Positions 1-10,122 of a stretch of 64,000 bases of DNA are shown here, one piece after another (position 1 is the stretch's first letter; each line of letters starts with the position of its first letter). Below the pieces are notes generated by a model, which did no database searches, was not told where the DNA came from, and was given only the letters and a program-made list of their open reading frames with translations. The DNA comes from Hemerocallis citrina (lineage: Eukaryota; Streptophyta; Magnoliopsida; Asparagales; Asphodelaceae): contig CM030358.1 of assembly GCA_017893485.1 (NCBI GenBank), positions 255,153,386 through 255,217,385 of the forward strand, in the 5' to 3' direction. The position numbers and the translations under genes were made by a program.

Positions 1-117
1 CATGACATACGAATATTTTTTTAAAGCTAAATACACCTATTAAATTGCTTGTGCAAGACACGTGAAATTAAAAGAAAAACTTTATATTTAATTATTTGAA
101 AATTTTAGGATGTTACA
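1..117 (-). mobile_element. Terminus of a Tekay-like LTR (element X) inserted in element A
   Basis: The sequence ends GATGTTACA at 117. At 118 the 5' LTR of element A resumes, in a stretch that is continuous with CACCCCAATC in A's 3' LTR near 24041. Read on the minus strand the piece starts TGTAACATCC, like the U3 start of element B (TGTAACATCCC), and it carries a CACGTG motif near 59-64. I infer the U3 end of another minus-strand LTR element. The rest lies left of the window, so a target-site duplication cannot be confirmed; CCAAT at 118-122 would be the right copy. Confidence 0.6.
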
Positions 118-1035
118 CCAATCTTTCGTGTATCGTAGTAGTGTATCAGTGTATCAGTGTATCAATGAATCAGTGAATCATTATAATGTATAAAACAACA
201 ATATTGTTATCGTATAGTGATTATCGTACCGACACATGATCTATGTAATTCACCACTAGAGTCTAAACGAAATTGATTGTATGCATCGAACCTGTGGTAT
301 GGAATATATGAGACACAGTAGTACATGCATTAGTTAGGATTAAAATGATAAATAGACTTAGGAATTGACATGACATCGACATTGCAAATTGTACATCATT
401 GTTTCTATTGATACTGAATATTGTCTATGTGTTATTGATACCACTGAACATTGTTATCGAATATTGAATCATTGTTTATAACCATTGCATCGATTACTAT
501 TGATATTGATTATTGCTATTGTCCCATATTATTGACTCCTATTGATCTATTGAATTTATTGTTATATCGTTATTCCATTGTTTCTTTGCTTTTTCTACTT
601 GTTGTTCATGACTTGCTTTAAGGATAATTTTTCTGCTCTTTTTAGATGAAGTATTCACAGGTGATCATGAAGAATTACCTGCAGGAATTGGAGAACAAGT
701 TTTCTAAAGATTTATGCTTTCTAGTTGATTATTATTGCATTGGACTTATTGTATTGAGACTTATTATTATTGTGATTGGATTTATTATTGTATTGGGCTT
801 ATGACTAGGTTATTATTTGTTTTTAGATTTTGGATTATTGTATTTGAATATTTCATATTGTCTTATTCCAAGTATTATTGTTCATGTGGTTATTATTATT
901 GCCTGCACAATTGTTTTGTATTGTTATTATTATTGAGTTGAATGGATAAATAGCTTATGGATGACACAAGTCAAGAATTTGCTGGGCCAATGTCACGTGC
1001 TTGTGTTTCGTATTTTTGGAAATCGGGGCGTAACA
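118..1035 (+). repeat. 5' LTR of element A (3' part, U5 end)
   Basis: This stretch aligns almost base for base with 24041-24936 and ends GGGGCGTAACA where the 3' copy ends GGGGCGTGACA. The first part is cut off by element X at 117. It contains short GTGTATCA repeats near 140-180 and is AT-rich, with no supported coding content. Confidence 0.9.
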
Positions 1036-1045
1036 AGGTTTTTAG

Positions 1046-1057
1046 TGGTATCAGATC
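1046..1057 (+). other. Primer-binding site of element A (initiator Met tRNA)
   Basis: TGGTATCAGATC lies about 10 bases after the LTR end. Plant Ty3 and Ty1 elements commonly use TGGTATCAGAGC, complementary to the 3' end of initiator Met-tRNA; this copy differs at one base. Confidence 0.8.
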
Positions 1058-1240
1058 TCGGGTTTTGATAATATATCGTCAAACGTGACTAACATATGGA
1101 AGTTTGACTTTGACTGATATATTGGTCAGATTTGGGTTTTACCGGTTTGACTCAACAGTATGTGCAATGCAGGAATCACATGGATAATTGATAACCAACT
1201 TGTAATCTGTACGCCAACCAATTGATTTTAATTGCAGACC

Positions 1241-2484
1241 ATGGTTAGGGAAAGTGCTTCAACTTCTCGAGCTGGGGATGATCAGTCAGATGAGCCCACT
1301 ATTGCATAGATAATGCAGATGCAGTGTGAGCACAACGAACTGATGATGCGGGTACAGCGGGAGCATAATGAACTGTAAGGGTGGCTTTTGAAGCTGCTAA
1401 CAGAGAACCCGTTGTACCAGCACCCAGATTGGTTCCACCGAGACCTAGTAATGTGGCAGATTTCATGAGGCTCCATCCAGATAAGTTCTCGGGCACTGAG
1501 GGTCTGCTTAAAGTCGAGCAATGGCTTATCAGAACTGAGCAGCTGTTGACTGCAGCACATATAGCGAATGTGGATCGTGTGGATGTTGTGAGCATCCAAC
1601 TTGTTGATCTTGCCCACATTTGGTGGCAAGCTAAGGTTGAGTGATTGGGGTGACCCATCCACTGGACCATCTTCACTGAGAGCTTCCTCACGAAGTTCTT
1701 CCCTAATGCGACCAAGAATGAACTGGAATGACAGTTTGTCTCCTTAACTCTGGTTCATCAAATGGTGTTTAATCATGCTTTTTTGTTGTTATTTTATAAT
1801 ATACCAACGTTAAACTAAACACTATTTTGAATTAGGGGAGTCGGACCGTAGATGAGTATGCTGTAGAATTCACCCAACTAAGTCATTTTGCTACTTCCAT
1901 TGTGGTGAATGACGAATATAGAGGCCGTTGTTTCTTGTTGGGCTTAGATATTGAGATTCAGGATCATCTTGCTGCCTTACGACTTCGTTTTTATGCTGAT
2001 ATCCTGGATGCTGCTAGAATTTAGGAGCAGACTAGTACGAGGAAGCGTGTCATTCAGCGGTCTGTTCCGCATGCTGTTGCTGTCAGGCCTTTTGGAGGGC
2101 CTATTAGGAGGCCAGTTCCGACCCTTCCTGCTAAGGCATTTCCATACCCACCAGCTGTTCAGAGGCTACACTTGATCTGTTCACACTGTCACAAGACTGG
2201 GCACTTGCTCGAGGATTATCGGATAGCGAATCGCCTGTGCCTTTTGTGTGGAGGCAATGATCACATGATCCGTGATTGCCCTAAGTCCAGATCTCTTGCG
2301 CAAGTTGGCGGTCCTGCTCCGCATGGAGCGCTTGCTCGTGGTCATGGCAGACCACCACTCCCACCTTAGAGGCAGATTTTTGATCAGAGGAGAGCCGCTC
2401 CTAGGGGTAATCTTCCTGTAGGTCATGGTCAAGTCTACAACCTGACCGCGCAGGATGCTGAAACCGCTTTGGGCATTATTGCAG
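1241..2484 (+). pseudogene. gag of element A (broken)
   Basis: Gag would form the particle shell and bind the element RNA. The chosen start is ATG at 1241, about 200 bases after the LTR. Recognisable pieces are the N-terminal matrix-like part (1381-1644, containing FMRLHPDKFSGTEG and ending WWQAKVE), the VDEYAVEFTQLSHFA motif at about 1847-1891, and two zinc knuckles at about 2172-2278. The first knuckle (CSHCHKTGHLLEDY) has Tyr in place of the last Cys; the second (CLLCGGNDHMIRDC) is complete CX2CX4HX4C. Stops at about 1306 and 1726 and several frame changes break it. An 83-base GT...AG segment interrupts it at 1753-1835. It ends in-frame at the edge of a second intron-like segment. Family assignment is firm; the exact residues of the living protein are not. 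Confidence 0.85.
1753..1835 (+). other. 83-bp intron-like insert in gag of element A
   Basis: The AT-rich segment starts GT and ends AG. It sits exactly between the codons for SLTL and GSRTVDEYA, a continuous motif in related Gag proteins. Removing it keeps the frame. Element B has no insert at the matching place. Short inverted GTGTTTA copies near both ends would also fit a tiny MITE-like insertion. Confidence 0.5.
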
Positions 2485-2639
2485 GTATATCTTTAGTTGT
2501 GTTTATTTGGATTTTATTTTTATTCTTCCTTGCTATCTTGTCATTCCATTTCTGTTGCTTATCATGCTATCCTTCCATTCATGTCTGTTTCTTGCATTTG
2601 TTTCTGCACGTTGTATTCTTATCTTTGACTTCTTGCTAG
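2485..2639 (+). other. 155-bp intron-like segment at the gag/protease junction of element A
   Basis: The T-rich segment starts GTATAT and ends TTGCTAG. The flanking codons read GIIA on the left and IILVHSFSAHVLFD on the right. Removal joins them in frame with a split Gly codon, as in related elements where this region is continuous. Unspliced, the gag frame runs open through the segment and stops at the TAG that forms its 3' edge, so an unspliced transcript would make Gag only. A comparable segment lies at the same place in element B. Confidence 0.6.
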
Positions 2640-5600
2640 GCATTATCCTTGTTCACTCCTTTTCCGCTCATGTTCTCTTTGACTTTGGTGCTACTCATTC
2701 CTTTGTTTCTTCCCACTTCGTCGACCTGCATCACTTGGCTAGCAGCGCTATGCCAGTAGTATGGAATATTACTACAGGTGGAGGTGTTGTCGTGTGTTCT
2801 CAGATCTGTGAGCAGAGTCCTTTGGTTATTGGTGGTGTTGATTTTGTCACCAATCTGATTGTCATCAACAATTCTGGATTTGATGTTATCTTGGAGATGG
2901 ATTGGCTTGATGTCACTCATGCTGTAATTGACTGCCGTGTGAAGAAGGTGGTGTTTCGAATGCCAGGATGTCAGGAATTTAAATTTTGTGCTGGTGAAAC
3001 ACCGCTTGCTTGTGTAGAGAAGTTGGCAAGTCAAGAAGTTGGCAAGTCAAGAAGTTGGAGTGATGGAAGAAATGTGTGCAGATGGTGATGTTGCACCATT
3101 AGTTGTGCGAGACTTTCTGGATATTTTTATGAGGAATTTCCGGGATTACCGCCAGATCTTGAAGTGGTGTTCAGTATTGATGTTCTGCCAGGTACATCTC
3201 CGATCTCTAAGAGCCCGTACAGAATGGCTCCTGTTGAGTTGGCTGAGTTGAAGGAGCAGATTCAAGAGTTACTGGATAGAGATTTTATCAGGTCGAGTGT
3301 TTCTCCTTGGGGAGCTCCAAAACTGTTCGTCAATAAGAAGGATGGTAGTCGCAGGTTATGTATTGACTACCGTGAGCTGAATAATGTTATAGTGAAGAAT
3401 CGGTATTCGTTGCCAAGGATTGATGACCTATTTGATCAAATTGGAGGTGCTTATGTATTTTTGAAGCTGGATCTTCGTTCTGGTTACCATCAGGTTAAGG
3501 TCAAAGTCGAGGATGTACAAAAGACTGCTTTCCGTACAAGATATGGGCACTATGAATTCTTGGTGATGCCTTTTGGAGTTACTAATGGTCTAGCTGCGTT
3601 CATGAGCTTGATGAATCGAGTTTTCTCTTCCTTTCTGGACAAGTTCGTTATGGTGTTCATTGATGATATTCTCGTCTATTCTCGGAATCGTGATGAGCAT
3701 GCTGAGCACTTGAAGGCTATTTTGCAAACACTGAAGGAGAATCGGCTGTATGGGAAGCTTAGCAAGTGTGAGTTTTGGCTGGATCGTGTGGCATTCTTGG
3801 GCCATATTATTTCTGGTGATGGAGTTTCTTTTGATCCGTCCAAGATTTCTGCAGTTAAGGATTAGCTGACGCCGAAATCAGTATCTGAAGTTCGGAGTTT
3901 TCTAGGTCTAGCAGGGTACTACAGGAAGTTTGTTCGGGATTTTTTGAAGATTGTCGGGCCATTGACCAAGTTGAATGGGAAAAATCAGAAGTTTTTATAG
4001 GATGAGTCATGTGATGAAGCCTTCGCGGAATTGAAGAATCGGCTGACATCAGTACCAGTGTTGAGTATACCGGATGGATCAGGAGGTTTCGTCATTCACT
4101 TTGATGCTTCAGGAAGAGGCATGGGTGCTATTTTGATGCAACAAGGCAATGTTGTCGCATATGCATCTGGAAAATTGAGGCCGCATGAGAAGAACTATCC
4201 TACACATGATTTGGAGCTTGTAGCTGTGATCTTTGCCTTGATGCTTTGGAGGCATTATTTATTTGGAGACCGAGTGGAGATCTTCACTGACCATAAAAGT
4301 CTTAAGTATGTGTTCACTTAAAAGGAGCTGAATATGAGGCAGAGGCGATGGTTGGAATTGATGGCAGATTATGATATCAGTTTGCAGTATCATCCTGGTA
4401 AGATTAATTTGGTGCCTGATGCTTTGAGCAGAAGACCGGTTGCTATGGATCTTACTAAGTAGGATGAACTTATGGAAGCTATGAGAAGATTAGATTTGGA
4501 AGTGGTTTTGCCTAGTTCCGAGCAGAGTTGTTTGGTGCCTCAGTTGCATTCGTCTTTGGTGGACCAGACTAAGGAAGCACAGTCTGGTGATGTGCAGTTG
4601 CAGAAGTTTCGAGTTGAAGTCGAAGCTAGGTCAAGGACTGATATGGTGATTCATGAGGATGGATCTCTCCGCTTTGGGACCTTTCTATGTGTTCCAAAGG
4701 GGGAAGTCAGGCAGAAGTTACCTAAAGAAGCTTAGCGTTCGCCATATTCTATTCATCCCGGTGGTACGAAGATGTATCGGGATTTGAAGTTGTATTTCTG
4801 GTGGCATGGTATGAAGAGAGTTGTTGCAAGATTTGTTTCACAATGTCTGATCTGTCAGTAAGTGAAAGCAGAACATCAGAGGACTGCTTGACTTCTTCAA
4901 CCGCTTCCTATTCTGGAGTGGAAGTGGGAGAACATCACTATGGATTTTGTGGCTGCTTTGCCTAAGAGTCCCAAGGGTCACAATGCCATCTAGGTGATTG
5001 TGGATCGCTTGACGAAGAGTGCTCATTTTATTCCCTTCAAAGTGGGTCATTTTATGGAGAGCTTTGCAGAGAAGTACATGTTGGAGATTGTCAGATTGCA
5101 TGGTGTTCCTGTCAGCATTATATCAGACAGAGATACTGGGAGAGTCTTAAGAACTGTCTTGGGAGTAAGCTGAGATTCAGTACCGCATTCCATCTGCAGA
5201 CAGATGGACAATCGGAGAGGACTATTCAGACATTGGAGGATATGCTGAGTTCCCGTGTTCTTCAGTTTTGAGGATCTTGGGAAGATCATCTACACTTGGT
5301 GGAGTTTTCATACAACAATATCTACCAAGAAAGTCTTAAGGTAGCTACGTATGAAGCTTTGTATGGTTGGAAGTGTAGATCACCAGTGTGCTGGGATGAC
5401 ATTGGTGAGAGCAAGCTTTTGGGGCCAGAGTTGATCATGAGGATTGTTGATGCAGTGACCCAGATCAGGAAGTATCTTCAGGCAACTCAAGACAGACAGA
5501 GAAAATGGGCAGACATTCACAGGAGATCGTTGGAATTCGAAGTGGGTGACCATGTGTTCCTCAAGGTATCACCATGGAGAGGTGTTATTTGATGTGGAGG

Positions 5601-5959
5601 AGCGGGCAAGCTAAGCCTTAGATTCATTGGTCCGTTTAATGTGGTAGAGCGAGTAGTCATGGGGGCCTATAGACTCGCGTTGCCGATGGCTCTATTTGGA
5701 GTGCATGTTGTCTTCCATGTCTCCCAACTCAGGAAGTATGTCCGGGACGATAGTCAAGTTATTGAGTACTCAGAATTGTCTGTTCGACCAGATTTGTCCT
5801 GTGAGATCCGTCCGGTTTTGATTTGGACCGACTGGAGAAGATTTTGAAGAACAAGGTTTCAAATTGGTTCGTGTTGCTTGGAATCCTCACTCTCCAGTTG
5901 GGTCGACTTGGGAGCTTGAGGAAGAGATTCATAAGAAGTTTCCCCACCTTTTTGTGTAG
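2640..5959 (+). pseudogene. pol of element A: protease, RT, RNase H, integrase (broken)
   Basis: Domains in order. Protease is at 2640-3040 with LFDFGATHSF (Asp codon 2681), where the family usually has D-S/T-G. RT is at about 3160-3865 with [14 protein letters not shown] and the catalytic FIDD at 3656-3667. The connection and RNase H run to about 4430, with [18 protein letters not shown] and a DALSR end. Integrase is at about 4740-5590, with a zinc-finger region (CLICQ), [12 protein letters not shown], a degraded DRD block and GSWEDHL. The GPF/GPY-type C-terminus at about 5620-5830 ends with TWELEEE near 5910-5930. In-frame stops occur at 3863, 3998, 4319, 4460, 4733, 4859, 4889, 4991 and 5269; most look like Trp or Gln codons altered by C-to-T or G-to-A change. 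Frame shifts occur near 3050, 3160 and 5845. It is clearly non-functional. Confidence 0.9.
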
Positions 5960-6004
5960 TTCTTTTATTTTCTTCGGGGTTACCATACTACCACTTGCTT
6001 AAAT

Positions 6005-6040
6005 TTCGAAGACGAAATTTTATTGTAAGGTGGGTAGGAT
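6005..6040 (+). other. Polypurine tract region of element A
   Basis: The conserved pre-LTR sequence GAAGACGAAATTT is followed by the purine-rich AAGGTGGGTAGG directly before the LTR. This is where plus-strand DNA synthesis would start. The position matches the usual Tekay/Del end of the coding region. Confidence 0.7.
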
Positions 6041-6343
6041 TATAATTACCGTTTTTCGTTATTTTCTTTTTTCACTTCATTGTAATATTTTATTTCCAAT
6101 TAAATAAAATACTCTATTTTTCCTTGATCATCTTAATTAATTTTGTTCATGAATTACTCTTGTTCTTCTTGTAGAGCTATTTTCTTGTTGATCCCATTTT
6201 TATTTGATTTTGAGTATTTTATTTGAACCATATTGTCTTTAAATCCATCTATTATTGAACCCAAAATCCAATTGCAATTGTTTCTAGACCTAAACCCATT
6301 ATTATTGGATCCTAGCCCATTAACCCAACAACCTAACTGTATC

Positions 6344-6353
6344 ATATAAATAC
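6344..6353 (+). promoter_or_regulatory. TATA-like box in the A LTR
   Basis: ATATAAATAC is followed 10 bases later by ACTATAAACCC and a long CT-rich leader. The same arrangement occurs in the related solo LTR H (TATAAATAC near 45702). It probably drove transcription of the element. Confidence 0.6.
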
Positions 6354-6973
6354 AACCCTACTATAAACCCTAAAAACACAAATTACAAACCATAAACCTA
6401 GTCGTCTCTCTCTCCTCTCTCCTCTCTCTCTCCCATTCAGCCGTTGACCCTAGTTTCCCGCCCAAACCCATCCTCACCTTCCCCGACTTTCACCTCTGGC
6501 GACTATCAGCGTCGTCAGCCAATCCGGCACCGCCCCAGTCCCGTCGAGATGCCAGTGACGCCCAGCAACCCAACACCCCGCACCCTAATCCCTGCTGCTC
6601 CCCTGTTTCTGCTCGACGACAGCAAACCTCGATGCCTCTAGCCACTGCCCGATGCCGCTCAATGCTGACGTCGACCCCCTTGCCCCTTTGCTGTTGCTGC
6701 CTTTTTACTGTTGTCGCCCGTTACTGTTGCCACTCTTTGCTGTTGTTGCTTGGTTTCTTTGTGCACGTATTTTTTCGTGGGTTCGTTGCTCCAGGATTCT
6801 CATCCCATTAATCTTTGGTATTCGAATTAATCATCCACAAGGCAAGTCACTTTTTTCTCTTGAATTGTATCTTGTATCAAATTCAAGTTTTTATTGAAGT
6901 TCTTACAAGTAGATCCAATTGTTCATCGTATCGTATAATGTTCTTCTCTTTCGTTGAGTATGTTGAGGGTTTA

Positions 6974-9900
6974 TGTAACGCCCCGAATACCAAAATACGG
7001 TAATTCGTAGCTCAACAGGATCTACGCTTCACTTCGTACAATTTTACCAGGAATTTTTGAACATTTTATTACATCAAAGTCTTTTTACATCACAACGCAG
7101 CGAAAAGTAAATGAAATGCAACAATGATAAATGTACAATTGTAACAACTTTAGCATTTAAGTAATCATCAGCATCAAAATTCATCTTTATATCTTCCTGC
7201 AAAAATCCAAAGTCCTGCATATGAAACTGTGGGCACGTCAGCTGCTTACAACCGAAGAAATATTATAAATGGCGATCCTCTCTATGCCGTAATATAACGA
7301 TTCTTAAATACTTTAACAACCACAAACTTGAATATAAATAAAGTGTAAAAGAATGGCTATCTTAATCATGTCAATGTATGCAAGGACTTAATGCCTAATG
7401 CAGGTGTTTACGCTAGGTTGACACTAATGCATACTTGTTCGGATTCTATGCATCCCATACTACATAGGTCCAAGGGCAAGCACCTACGTACTTCACATTG
7501 TAGGGTTAGATCCCTCACCATGAAACCTTCCTGCGATAACTACTAAGATATTTAAACACTTTGCAAGTATTGGCTCTCGCCCTTGGAATACTGGAGACCA
7601 ATCCCTCTCTATGGATCATTCTGTGGCCCTTACGTCCATCGTCCCGGAATACTGGGAATTGTCTCATTCCGCAGGTCATTCTGGAGCCCTCATTGCACAA
7701 GCATCCCATAAGCGTTGCTCTCGTCCCGGAATACTGGAGATCGTTCCCACTCCGTGGATCATTCTGTGGCCCTTACGTCCATCGTCACGGAATACTTGGG
7801 ACCGTCTCTCTCGAAGGATTATTCTGGAGTCGATAACTCATATTTTCACTCATTTTGTCATATCACCAACTAGTGCCTTGTCCTTAAGTTTAAGTTATGA
7901 TCATTAAGAACTAGAGTTAGCTTACCCATCGGTCATAAATAAAACACTGAGACAGTCAACCCAACAGGTTACTTCTTACAATTTCATAATTTCAACTACC
8001 GGTAATCTGGGCCTCGCTCACACCAGAATAACAACCGTCTCAGCTGAGACCACAAAGGTTACATCTAATCTCATCAAGATAATTCATTTCTGTATTCACA
8101 ATATCTTTCTCATATTCATTTCTTTATAATCTTAAAATATAAAGCAACTCACTTCAATTTCCATTATCAATTTAATCATTTATATCCTTGTATGCAACTC
8201 AAATATTCTCTTAATCAAATGTTAATAACTATAAAATCTCATCAAGAAGAATCTAATTGCATTTCAAATTTTTATCTTTCTTTAATCATACAAGAGTCAC
8301 ATATTTAATTAGAATCATTAAGTTCTTCAACCCATTGTTAATGTGAATTCCACTTTCAATTCTCACAAAATATATCAAAATATTGTGGAAATATTTTTAT
8401 AAAGTCTCGACAATATTTTAGAAGAATAATAAAAAATTACCCCCAATTTTTCATGCTCTTTAAAACTCAAATAGATCAAAAAATCAAAAAAAACTATTAA
8501 AAGGGGGCTGGCAGGTTCGAACCCACGACCACAGCGGCCACAGTCAGTGCTCTAAGCCGCTCCCGAAGACCAATAAGCCCATTAGCGGCTAGTGAAAGAA
8601 AGGAACTCGAATACCTTTTGTACGGACTTCAGTGTTTGGGGAAAAATCAAAATTTAATAAAAACAGAGTCTCTTCAAGACTCAAATTCAAGACCATCAAC
8701 ACTGTTCACAGTGCTCTAAACCCTCACCGAAAACCAGTATTCCCAAACCCATTCTCTGTTATGATTGTAAGTTAAAATTTCTTTATTCTACTGGTCTGTT
8801 TGTAACTCTTTCTTTAACAATTTTGATTTCCCAATTAATTTGGACCATTCAAAAATCTAATTCTTTTCCAGAACATTTTCTTTCAAAAATACAGTATAGT
8901 GCATATATTTAGATTTACAAAATTCTTATTTTCAACAATATACTAAAATTTTCCTCTCCCAACTTGCATTAAGGAGCTCATATTATCAATTTTTAAATAA
9001 GATGTTGTCTCCCATCAAAACTTCTTTATAAAATTCCTTATACTCATAAAACATATACTAGTGAAACTATTTCCACATTTCTTTACTATAATAGCATCTT
9101 AAAACCCCTTTTTCAGACATGTTGCATTATTTTGGCTATGATAAGAACATTCTAACATGCATCAATTTTCATTGCAACAATTCCCTAAATGGTACTTTCT
9201 CTTTCTCTTCCTAATTTATCAAAAGTTGTTGTCATTTATCACAATATCATTTCAACACATCATGACACAATTAAAATAAGATTACATACCAATCAAAATT
9301 TAACAACTAAACCATATATCAACTAGCATGCATCATACTACTAACATTAGAAAGGATTTAAGAACCACCCACCTCAAAGAAGTTCGTAATGTAGAAGAAA
9401 ACAATTCCTAGAAAGCCCCTAGCACCAACACGATCGCCTAGCCCTTCTCCTCCTAGTGCAAGAACAACTCCAAGCTCCTCCAAGAATTGCAAGACAAAAC
9501 TCTCTAACTCTCTTTCTTTTCTTTTCTCTTTTGATTTTTATTTTGGTGCAAATGACAAACACGGGGGGGGGTAGCGGTATTTATATGGGAAATGAATGGC
9601 TAGGATTTAATCCTACAACTCCAAATAACCACCCACTTTCCCCACTCTCCCAAGCATGGCCGGCCTCCTCTCTAAGTGCATACACGTGCACTTGTAGTGC
9701 ACAAGTGCACACTATCTTATTTTTTATATATACATATTATTATTTTTTTATTTGTGTATTAACTAGTTGTTACATGCCATGTGTAAGAAAATATACAACT
9801 AATTGTAGGTTTATCGTAGTGGGCTTCTTTTGTGGGCTTGGTTTAATTAATTAATTTATTTTAGTGGACTTTGAGTCTTTATTAGGCCTATAGGTTCTAA

Positions 9901-10044
9901 ATAAGAAGTTAGCAACTAAATAAAATAAAAGAGAACTTATGCATACTAGAAAATATTTTGAATGAACGATGAGATGAAATGGCACGTGCGTTGCACGTGC
10001 AGAAAAAATAAAAATGTATTTAAAATTTTATACAGGAAGTTACA
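6974..10044 (-). repeat. 3' LTR of element B
   Basis: The 3071-bp copy begins TGTAACGCCCC and ends AAGTTACA on the plus strand. It matches 15373-18487 throughout. It includes a 143-bp tandem duplication (7573-7832), a tRNA-like B-box motif GGTTCGAACCC at about 8515, and a TATA-like box (minus strand) near 9578. ORFs inside it are not supported as genes. Confidence 0.95.
7573..7832. repeat. 143-bp tandem duplication inside the B LTR
   Basis: The motif GGAATACTGG (or GGAATACTTGG) recurs at 7585, 7646, 7728 and 7789, spaced 61, 82 and 61 bases. This makes two copies of a 143-bp unit built of related 61- and 82-base halves, with TGGATCATTCTGTGGC repeated. The same array is present in the other LTR at about 15965-16235. 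Confidence 0.8.
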
Positions 10045-10057
10045 ACACTCCCTCCTT
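10045..10057 (-). other. Polypurine tract of element B
   Basis: On the minus strand AAGGAGGGAGTGT lies immediately before the 3' LTR, the expected site and composition for second-strand priming. Confidence 0.75.
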
Positions 10058-10122
10058 AGAATAGTTCCATCCTCGGAACTACACTTAAGAGTGAGAGAAA
10101 AGAAAGAAAGAGTCTACCAATT

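Noticed and set aside
735..941. 68-codon ORF in the A 5' LTR
   Set aside because: It is AT-rich low-complexity LTR sequence, is not kept open in the 3' LTR copy, and has no motif.
1753..1835. A normal part of the gag coding sequence
   Set aside because: It introduces stops and separates two halves of a motif that is continuous in related Gag proteins and in element B.
6444..6897. Pro/Leu-rich ORFs downstream of the A LTR TATA box
   Set aside because: They lie in the GC-rich leader of the LTR; the related LTRs G and H have different frames there.
7561..7907. ORFs rich in repeated tryptophan motifs in the B LTR
   Set aside because: They are products of the 143-bp tandem duplication, open on both strands, and have no protein family.
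8511..8560. A tRNA gene
   Set aside because: Only a B-box-like motif is present; no cloverleaf, no A box, and the motif is broken in the partner LTR.
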